A DNA stretch of 64,000 nt, from NCBI GenBank assembly GCA_024180945.1, contig JAKSGN010000023.1, forward strand, positions 1,116,001 through 1,180,000. The letters are read 5' to 3'. The position numbers were made by a program, and so were the translations under genes. Positions 56,506 through 64,000 of this stretch are shown piece by piece; the first letter of the stretch is position 1; every line of letters starts with the position of its first letter. The notes under the pieces are model-generated. The model was not told the origin of the DNA, searched no databases, and was given only the letters and a program-made list of their open reading frames with translations. The DNA comes from Macrophomina tecta (Eukaryota; Ascomycota; Dothideomycetes; Botryosphaeriales; Botryosphaeriaceae).

Positions 56506-58023
56506 AGCTCTTTGATGGTATTGTATATTATAAGAGTAGATGATTCTATAAGACAAGACGTAATTAGCTTAAAAGATCATACGGGACTATCAAGTGAAAT
56601 TTTTTTATAGGCTAAATTAATCAGCATTGTCGCGGTAGAAGAAATGCATGGGTTGTTGTTCGAGGGGAGTGATTATTTCATGTTTGAAAAACGGATACGC
56701 GTAGCCAACGAAAGGCAGTTTCATGAATGTCTCTAGTATCTGGACAGCCTAAACATCCTGGGCTCCGGGGTTTATGTCCATAGCTCTTCAGGCATCCAAT
56801 TGATACAGGGTTCTGGGAACAGCACTTCTGATATTTCGGAGGACCAGGAACGGCCATCCAAGAAGCACAGGGCAGATAATAGGGATAGGAAATGATAGTA
56901 TATTGGCTTGATTGTTAACTGATTAATTTCTTTCTGCCTGATTTTATTTAAGCTTTCCGCCTGTATCACTTCTGGTATAGAAATATTCACTCACTATTGA
57001 GGAGTATACCAAAAAGTCCACCAACAGTTTCGCGGAATGGCACCCATTTTAAGGCTTGGATGACCACCTACCATCAGGAAATGGGACCTGACGACTGTTT
57101 TAGATGAAATGATCTGATACCTGTAACAAGTGGCGAGTGCTCTCAATATTAGTATGCAATGGAAATTGAGATCAGCTGTAACCTGATCTGTAATACTCAC
57201 GTATCAGGTTTCATACACAAGTTCGACTATCATTGTATCAATGCTGTTTTTGGTATCTGTCATTAGTCTGGTTATGAACGCATTTAACACCGCTATTAAT
57301 AACTTCGGTTGGCTGCAATGCAAATATGCTAGGTTTTTACTTGGCGTTCCCAGACAGCGCGGCTATCTGTCCCGCATATTGTGTCGCTTGCGATGAAGCA
57401 CTTGTGCGATTGGCAGATGACACGATAAATCGGCCATAGCTAACAAAACCCTCCCCTCAGGCCCAGACGCTACTGTATACAATAATGCGTAGATTGTACG
57501 ATTATCACCCGTGTGTAATATCGATAAGTAATACCACATGCTCCGAAGGCGCCGATTCTCAATCGCGTTACACTACATAAAAGTGTAAGAAACGCTAGTT
57601 TAAGCAGTGTAACATCGAATTTCCAAATCCCCTGTATCTATGGTTATATTAATATCACACTAATATCGGACTGTTTCCAATTTGAGGCTCGCAGGACCAT
57701 GCGCCATCACATATCATCCCTACGTAATGAGAGGGTGATGTACAGCCCAAAGATAATTAAAAAAAAAAAAAAAAAGGTATTACGGGCTGATCTGCTCGAT
57801 TGGATTCGAAATCAACCACCAGCGCACTGCTTTGGGCTAGATGCTGGGCTGAACGATTATGCTATTAAGTACGGACTATATCTTCTGAGGTAAGATGCTT
57901 GCACAGGTGGCCTTCTCACATAGCTATTACAGGAGACTTCTAATAAGTATTATCAGAAGCATGCATGGCTTAAGAGTAGGCGGAATACTTAAAGCGATAT
58001 TTTAGTGCGAAGACTATTTACTG
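56506..58023. other. gene-poor, AT-rich region
   Basis: About 1.5 kb without a supported gene. An A-run lies at 57760-57776. Confidence 0.35.
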
Positions 58024-58170
58024 TGTTGGATCAATCACGTGTATTTGGCTCTTGCCAAGTGTAGTCTATTCAGGAGAGGATAAAAGGCCACTCCACAGCC
58101 GCCCTCCTCCAACACCATGCCAATTCATCCCATTACTACTGAATAAGCTGTCACATCACTTGTTCCAACA
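58024..58170 (+). repeat. 147-bp TGTTGGA...CCAACA element, copy 2
   Basis: Differs from 12866-13012 at only a handful of positions. Ends TGTTGGATCA and TTGTTCCAACA. The flanking pentamers TACTG and CTATG do not match. Confidence 0.75.
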
Positions 58171-58968
58171 CTATGCTTGCTTTCTTCAGTTGCATTGGTT
58201 ACATGAAATAATAGAAATCTTTTCTTAGCATAGAGCTTTGAGATCTCATCAAATAGAGTCTTAGGATGCCGCTACCTGGCTCTTCCGAGACGCTAAAAAG
58301 CGCTCTCTTTTGTACGTAATATACAAAATATCTTTGCCATGCAGCCTAAAGGCTACTTACGTAAATTATTAAATTAGCTGAGTGCTCAATTATCACATGT
58401 CTTTGTGAGATTTTGCACTCTCAATTAGCTCGAGTTCACTGAATCAGAAGCTTCGATCGTCAATGGGCAAAGTATTACTAGCACGCAACCATAAGTGTTG
58501 CATACGGCGGATTTCAAGTAGCTTAATCGGAATTCGCTAAGGTCTGAAAGCAGAACTACGCCGACGTGATTCCAAGCACTTCCCATGCCCACCAGGTAGA
58601 TACGCTTATACCGTCGAATGGTACTCAGCTTGTATATCCATCTTATTACTAGAGGTGTGTAACTACCGTGTTTATTGGAAAATTCACGACGCTAACTACG
58701 CTCGGGACCTCAATTAATTCCACCACACAATATCTCTCTGTTAGATATATGCGTCAGTTCCACCGACCCTAAACATCAGGGGGTGGGGGTACAAGAGGCC
58801 TCCTAGCAATATGGAGTAACTGGACGAGTTCCGTCCTTTTGCTCCATTGCCAACACTCTCTTATTTTTTTTTTTTTTTAGCGATGTTAGTATATATTCGA
58901 GGCAGAATAATTTGACTTAAGTAATATTGTATACCTTATTCCCGGTTTGATGGCCTTTCCATAGACTA
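58171..58968. other. intergenic, no gene seen
   Basis: Short frames only. A T-run near 58863-58879. Confidence 0.3.
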
Positions 58969-59955
58969 ACCTCCCCCCCGGTGTAACGAAAAACCCTGTG
59001 TACCGAAAAATGACCGAGGTACTTCAGACATTGAGCAACGCGGAAGCTGCGCTCATGCAAATATTCTTGTAAACTATTATTGGTACGCTCAATGGCCACT
59101 ATAGTTATTCAAAGTACCGTCTACTTGCAAAATTACAACGAACACGGTTAATCTCTTACCAAATTCCTACACAGTGCCCTTTAACGCCTTAAGCTATATT
59201 TCTTCCGCAGAGCCCTACTATAGCTTCTTATTACTAGAAAAAATTCATACGGGAGACGCATTAACAGAAAAAGTAATACCAACATGCTAAGATCTTGTTG
59301 GAGATAAGATGGATGGTGCAGGATGCGAATCCCCCACGCAGGTCGGTACCTGTTAGCGCAGCTTTGGCTAATTACGGCTAGCTACATGGGATGAAAAGTA
59401 GTTACTAAGTGCAGAAGCTGTAAACAAATAATCGTTTCATTGGATGACGATGAGCTGAGCCGTGCGCTCAGACCGAGCGGAACATGAAAGATAGCTAGCG
59501 CGGGCGTAAGAAAGCAAGCTGACTCAAGTTTGCGTACACCACTGCTAGGCTGCATTAAGCCAAAAATGCGCTGACAGGTACCTCCCTGCGTGGCGGATTC
59601 ATCTTCCGCCCTACACATCTTATTACTGATAGCATGCCGGTGTGACGATATAATTTCCAGGATCAATCAGTGTCCTGTAAAGGTTTTGCAGAGAATCAAA
59701 AAGCCAATGGTGGTGTTGTAGAAGGGAAATATAGCTTGTGGCGTCAAGGCGTACTCTGTAGAAACCCGGCAAGAGAGCAACAAACTCTGTGTAATTCAAT
59801 AGATCAAAAAGTTCAAGTATTGACATGTAGCTATGAAGCTTACCGAAAGTAGTTTTCCAAGTATATTAGCAGAGTCGCACCTTCTATATTGCTTGCAACT
59901 TCAAGTACCTCGGTCATTTTTCGGTACACAGGGTTTTTCGTTACACCGGGGGAGG
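58969..59955 (+). mobile_element. foldback element, copy B
   Basis: Same architecture as 55183-56177: ACCTCCCCCCCGGTGTAACG at the left, CGTTACACCGGGGGAGG at the right, and the internal CCCCCACGCAGGTCGGTACC / GGTACCTCCCTGCGTGGCGG pair. More decayed than copy A. Confidence 0.85.
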
Positions 59956-59957
59956 GA

Positions 59958-60093
59958 AGGAAAAGAGATACGAAGAAAAGAGTGGAGAGAACGCTAAGGT
60001 AGAAGAAGTAGAAAGAAACACTCTCCTCGCTCGAGCCGTGGGTTTTCCAAGCCTACGTCTGGCCAATCATCAGGACATCTTCCTAAGTGCTGC
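59958..60093 (-). repeat. ~130-bp segment, inverted copy of 40640-40770
   Basis: Follows the foldback element directly. It carries GCTCGAGCCGTGGGTTTTCC and GGACATCTTCCTAAG. Near-identical to the reverse complement of the other copy. Confidence 0.8.
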
Positions 60094-60506
60094 CAGTCCC
60101 TGCAGCGGCGTGGCAACCGGCCAGATCTCAGCCTCTATGGTGACTCTCTTAGTCTTCACTACTCGATGACTGCCCGCAGTCGTCCTGTCGCGATCGCAAA
60201 TGCCGCCGTTGCCTTGTGATGCGTAGCGCGTCGCGACGCGCCAACAGTCGCGCGATGGACCGCCTTACTCAGCTGCCAAGCGACACGGCCGCGTCTCCCA
60301 AAACGCGAACCGGTCTGGCTCACTCTCCGCGACATCTCCGACAATCAACTACCAAGACTTGTAAGAATAACAACATCCGTACTCGTACCCGGAGTCAAGT
60401 AACTGATTCTGAAATGTCGCAGGCTCTGCATTCGCCCGATACAACCAGTAGTCGACATAGCGCACCAGCCTCACTCAAACCGGCACCGTCCAGAGTAGCA
60501 TGAAAC

Positions 60507-61574
60507 ATGAGTTTTGGACCGCTGCACCCAACGCGAGCGCCAATACCGGGTTATCATTCCAGGACGGCGTACATTGTTTCTCCGGCGCAAGCCGAAGCTA
60601 TTGTACGGGTCACGGCGTACCACCGGAAGGACTTTGATCTAGCAGTGGTGTGGTTTCCGCCTCGCGAACACGCCAAAATCGCGACGTCCATTTCCTCCAC
60701 CTTCCGCGACCCCACAACTACACTAGGACAGCTTGACAGACTGCCTCTCGAGCTCGTCAACGACATCTGCCTGCAGCTGGACATGGCCTCAATATTTCGC
60801 TTCCGGCAGGCAAACCTCCGATCGCGACAGATAGTTGATTCACTCCACGAGTACCAGATAATTACCACGTCCTCTCTCAACTGCCTTTGCGCCCTGTTGC
60901 GAACGGGATCAGCTTCTCGCATCACATTATTCAACTTCTACCAACGCCTCTGTGAGCAGACATGCTCGGTTTGTCGAGACAGGTACGGTGACCTTGTCAG
61001 TCTTCTTACTTGGACCCGATGCTGCTCAGCTTGTCTCCGAAAGCGGGCTCTAGAGCTTCGTGTTGCCACTGCCGCATCTGTGAGGCGAATACTTCGGCTC
61101 TCCAAAGAATCAGTGAAGAAGCTTCCATCGCTTATAACCCTTCCGGGAGTCTTTTCAATGGATGAAAAGCCATGCAAGGCTCGAGTTGAGGTCGTCGGTG
61201 CTCAGTCTGCTCTTTCGGCCTGCTGTGAGGGAAATTCCGGAAGCGGACAAATTTTGGACACGGTGAGCAGGCCCGGTCTTGAGTTCATGGCCTGCTGTGC
61301 ATTACCAAACTACGACCCACGGACTAAACGAATTCAAAATGGGGTGTCCTGCGCTGGCTGTCAGGTTGCCGTGGAAGATGGCATCGACCCTGATGGAACG
61401 AAATGGCTTTTTGATATTCGCGATATGGTTTATTCGATAGATGGGTTTTTGAAGCACTTTGAATGGTGTGAACAGGCCCAGCTTTTGTGGACGTCGAGTG
61501 AATGTGGAACGATCGAGCCTGCGAAGTACCCGCAAAGCTGTAGGAACGGTGGCTATTTCAACTGCAGGGTATGA
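60507..61574 (+). CDS. F-box domain protein
   Basis: 355 aa from ATG 60507. The F-box is at residues ~75-115: LDRLPLELVNDICLQLDM, SIFRFRQANLRSRQIVD. This normally binds Skp1 in an SCF ubiquitin ligase. After it come LCALLRTGSAS and a Cys cluster (CEQTCSVCRDRYG, CCSACLRKR) that could bind zinc, then a C-terminal part with further Cys (CAGCQVAVEDG). The order matches a large, expanded ascomycete F-box family with unknown substrates. The frame is intact and intronless. An in-frame stop precedes the ATG by two codons. An upstream Ser/Arg-rich frame at 60216-60503 is not counted as coding. Confidence 0.85.
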   Translation: MSFGPLHPTRAPIPGYHSRTAYIVSPAQAEAIVRVTAYHRKDFDLAVVWFPPREHAKIATSISSTFRDPTTTLGQLDRLPLELVNDICLQLDMASIFRFRQANLRSRQIVDSLHEYQIITTSSLNCLCALLRTGSASRITLFNFYQRLCEQTCSVCRDRYGDLVSLLTWTRCCSACLRKRALELRVATAASVRRILRLSKESVKKLPSLITLPGVFSMDEKPCKARVEVVGAQSALSACCEGNSGSGQILDTVSRPGLEFMACCALPNYDPRTKRIQNGVSCAGCQVAVEDGIDPDGTKWLFDIRDMVYSIDGFLKHFEWCEQAQLLWTSSECGTIEPAKYPQSCRNGGYFNCRV

Positions 61575-61885
61575 ATTTCTGGTCAATTTTGAGCATCCTT
61601 CCTCCCGGGCTCGCACTGTTCTGCATTAACTACCTCCGAAAGGAGAAAGAATTGTTTTCAATGATTTTTGTGTCTTCAAAGGAGCCGAGGAAACGTAGAT
61701 AATCCTGGATTGGCACAGTATTCAAATACACGAGATCTAGAGAAAATGGATGATTGAATGCCGAACTTTGCAAATGATCTCAAGGTGATGTGTAATCCGA
61801 GAAAAAGTTAAGTTCGCCTCCATCCGGTTGCAGGCGAGTGAGCAAGGAGGCCACGACATTCCAACCAAAACGTGTGGCAACGACA
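61575..61885. other. intergenic between convergent genes
   Basis: No gene seen. Confidence 0.3.
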
Positions 61886-62092
61886 TCAGACTGCATCGTC
61901 GTTCTGATCGTAATACTTGACTGGCGCGTCCGGCTTTACCAAGTGTTTGGCGCAGTAGTTGTTGGAATCCTTGCCCCAAGTCTTCTCTACAGGATTGCAC
62001 TTGACATTGCTGCCACGTCGTGCTTCGCACTGGATAAATTCCATTTCCTTCTTACAGCCGCACGTGTACTTAATGAACTTGGAAGCGCACAT
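61886..62092 (-). CDS. small cysteine-rich protein, 68 aa
   Basis: The ATG at 62092 encodes MCASKFIKYTCGCKKEMEF, QCEARRG, VKCNPVEKTWGKDS, YCAKHLVKPDAP and ends DDAV. Six Cys in C-C-C-C-C-C spacing with a CGC core and a C-x-KH element look like a small zinc-binding or disulfide domain. I recall similar short fungal hypotheticals but cannot name a domain. There is no signal peptide, so it is probably intracellular and metal-binding. Intronless. Confidence 0.65.
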   Translation of the reverse strand: MCASKFIKYTCGCKKEMEFIQCEARRGSNVKCNPVEKTWGKDSNNYCAKHLVKPDAPVKYYDQNDDAV

Positions 62093-62916
62093 GGTGGACA
62101 ACCTGTAATGTGCTACGTTTAGTTGTATTTCTGTCGATGTTTAAATCGAAGCGAGCTACCTTGATTGAAAGCCTGAAAGACGCTGCTACGGGGAGCTGGA
62201 TATTGATTATAAAAAAGTACGACTGAGTTGAGATGTAGCAGATCAACGTAACAAATCGAGCGAGGTAGAATGATGGATGATAGGTTTAATTTTCTAAATG
62301 TTACGTTGTCGTGTTGGCAGGAGGTTTAAGTTGGTTCTAGGCTCTAATGAGGGTTGCCCTCTCTTATATATGCATCTTGGGTGATCAGAACTCAATTTGT
62401 TTCTGGAATCTAAGGTTGGCGTTGATAAGCAATTTGGGTCTTCTGATCAGGTCTCAGCCAATATATCGCTCCTTAGCGCCAGAATTAAAACCCGGTAGGT
62501 CTTGCCAAAAACAATCGAACCCCTGTAGTTAAGCGCCGTATGATAGCCGCTGAGAGAGGAGCGGTCGAACTCGGGTCCGCAAAACTCGTGGCGCCGGAAT
62601 GTCCCCTTCGGGTTAGAGTGGGTCGGACGAGCCAGCTGTGCCGCGTGCGCTAGCGGTCTAGATCCTACGTATTCGTAGCTTCCTTCAAAGTCACGGCATA
62701 TACGGTGCTTGGAAGTCTCCACGCCTATGCTGACTGGTAATTCCTCGAGTTATTTTTGAGTTGTGGGCGCGCCTAAACCATGCGTATAATTGGCCAGAAT
62801 TTTGCCTTGGTGATGGTGATAAGACCAGGCTCCACTCACTTCAGTCTTGAGGCTTCGCCGCAATCCATTATCAACCCGAAACTCGACGTCCGCGTTCTAC
62901 ACAATTGCATTGCAAG
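62093..62916. other. intergenic between divergent genes
   Basis: A minus-strand 91-codon frame at 62447-62722 lacks motifs. No tRNA could be folded from this stretch by eye. Confidence 0.35.
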
Positions 62917-63774
62917 ATGCCAAGAATACAGGACTCCGTAGTTCCTGCAATCCTCTCTATGGAAGTCGACGATGAAGACGAGTGTGACAGCGAGTACCGC
63001 CTCCGAATCGGCAACCAGGTCAAATACCTTAACATCGCACCGGCAACCTTCGACAGAGACACACTTTCCTTTCCCCTCGCGTCCCTGCCTCCACTGCCAT
63101 ACCAGGACGATACCTGGACCGCTGCACACATTTCTCGCGACGCCAAGTCCGGCGAGCTCAATATATCACTATCCAAAAAAACATTTGCAGGGGTCCGAAG
63201 CATCTGGCACAGCGCTCACATCGATGTTCTCGACCTGGCACGAACGGAGCAGCTAACGGGTGCGGTTTTCGAGGCTTTGGTAAGCAAGTCCGCAATTCCC
63301 GGTCTGGCAGTATCACAACTGCTATCAAACGAGGACAAGGTGGCGGTGATTGCCAAGATTGCAAGATTTGAGTGGGAGATATATCGCATCGAGCAGGAGA
63401 CGCGGGCGTACTTAGTGCTGCAGCAACATGGCGCCTCAGACGTCGCTCCCCGCTTCCTCGGGCACGTCCATGAGGGTGGGCGTGTGATGGGCTTGTTGCT
63501 AGAGAAGTTGGAAGGTCGACGTAACGCGTCAATTGATGATTTGAGCGCCTGCGAGGCAGTTCTGGGAAGATTCCACGAGTTTGGTCTTTTGCATGGTGAT
63601 ACGAATCGGTACAATTTCCTCGTTGGGCAAGACGGGGTCAAGATGATTGATTTTGAACATTTTCAGGAGGATACCTCTGAGCAGATCAGGAATGACGAAA
63701 TGCAGGGTCTACGGGATCGGCTGGCGGACAGATCTGGGAGAGGAGGAGGTTTTCTTTTCAGTGGCGACGAGTAA
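62917..63774 (+). CDS. protein kinase-fold (APH/RIO-like) protein
   Basis: 285 aa from ATG 62917 (MPRIQDSVVPAILSM). The N-part is acidic (VDDEDECDSEYRLRIGN). A kinase-like C-lobe follows: EWEIYRIEQETRAYLVLQQH, GLLLEKLEGRR (hinge), GRFHEFGLLHGDTNRYNFLV (catalytic loop HGDxxxxN) and VKMIDFEHF (IDFE metal-binding). This is the pattern of fungal aminoglycoside-phosphotransferase-like proteins, often mislabelled alpha-galactosidase A in databases. A Gly-rich ATP loop is not obvious. A small-molecule or protein kinase activity is plausible but not shown. The frame is intact. Confidence 0.8.
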   Translation: MPRIQDSVVPAILSMEVDDEDECDSEYRLRIGNQVKYLNIAPATFDRDTLSFPLASLPPLPYQDDTWTAAHISRDAKSGELNISLSKKTFAGVRSIWHSAHIDVLDLARTEQLTGAVFEALVSKSAIPGLAVSQLLSNEDKVAVIAKIARFEWEIYRIEQETRAYLVLQQHGASDVAPRFLGHVHEGGRVMGLLLEKLEGRRNASIDDLSACEAVLGRFHEFGLLHGDTNRYNFLVGQDGVKMIDFEHFQEDTSEQIRNDEMQGLRDRLADRSGRGGGFLFSGDE

Positions 63775-64000
63775 TGATGGATTCCCTAAATCTACCGACT
63801 GGGGATACATTTTGCGTTCTTTCTTTTCCTGTTTTCCTTATTTGTATTTTCTATGCTCTTTACGCTTTCTGATCCTTCTTTTTAACAAATTTTTTTTTTA
63901 TCTCGAGACCCACCGCAAATGATCTTCTCCTCTAATAAGATGTACGAACCGTAGATTTGTGATTCTTTAGCTGTCATTTGTCTCTTCCTCCGATTACACG
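63775..64000. other. 3' flank, no gene seen
   Basis: T-rich sequence after the kinase-fold gene, including a T-run at about 63890, and likely its 3' UTR. Confidence 0.3.

Noticed and set aside
60216..60503. 95-codon frame upstream of the F-box gene
   Set aside because: Ser/Arg-rich low-complexity leader ending in a stop just before the F-box ATG. It may be 5' UTR; coding status is unsupported.
62447..62722. possible tRNA or minus-strand gene
   Set aside because: A GGTCGAACTCGGGTCC stretch recalled a T-arm, but no acceptor or anticodon arm could be built, and the frame lacks motifs.

Overview
This window is a repeat-rich, accessory-type region of a filamentous ascomycete (Pezizomycotina) genome. 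The evidence is short introns (46-66 nt) with GT-AG borders and CTAAC/CTGAC branch motifs, fungal-restricted families (DUF3723, FunK1 kinase, STAND/NLR receptor, fungal F-box), Tad-like LINEs, Fot1/pogo and Tc1/mariner transposons, and C-to-T style stop codons in dead elements that resemble RIP. No tRNA, rRNA, CRISPR or bacterial-type operon was seen. Genes are isolated by long AT-rich stretches.

Layout. 0.5-8.5 kb: a five-exon class III chitinase (GH18), one hypothetical gene and an AT-hook gene. 8.6-12.3 kb: an internally deleted LINE inserted into a 70-bp mini-element, both with target duplications. 12.8-21.4 kb: solo LTR-like elements, a decaying gene head-to-head with an intact DUF3723 gene, a secreted six-cysteine protein, and a 58-aa spliced secreted peptide. 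21.6-28 kb: LINE tail, decayed Tc1 relic, zinc-finger relic, an intronless hypothetical gene, and a truncated chitinase relic. 28-39.3 kb: a FunK1 kinase, a foldback element, an intact Fot1/pogo transposon with perfect 62-bp inverted repeats, a thioesterase lacking its 5' end, a dead Tc1 transposase and an intact casein kinase 1. 40-47.6 kb: a second dead Tc1 transposase, an NLR gene broken by a solo LTR, a pogo-type MITE and a pogo transposase relic. 47.7-53.5 kb: a long, mutated LINE on the minus strand. 54-64 kb: a truncated frataxin-like gene, two more foldback copies, an F-box gene, a small Cys-rich protein and a kinase-fold protein.

The genes do not form a pathway. Several (DUF3723, NLR, FunK1, F-box, secreted proteins) are typical of variable fungal compartments. 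The most notable non-gene signal is a shared terminal design in three pogo-type families: TA target, ACGT, two tandem 17-bp iterons, then a C-run. Also notable are 67-70 bp mobile elements flanked by perfect 5-bp duplications, and ~1-kb elements that are almost wholly palindromic.
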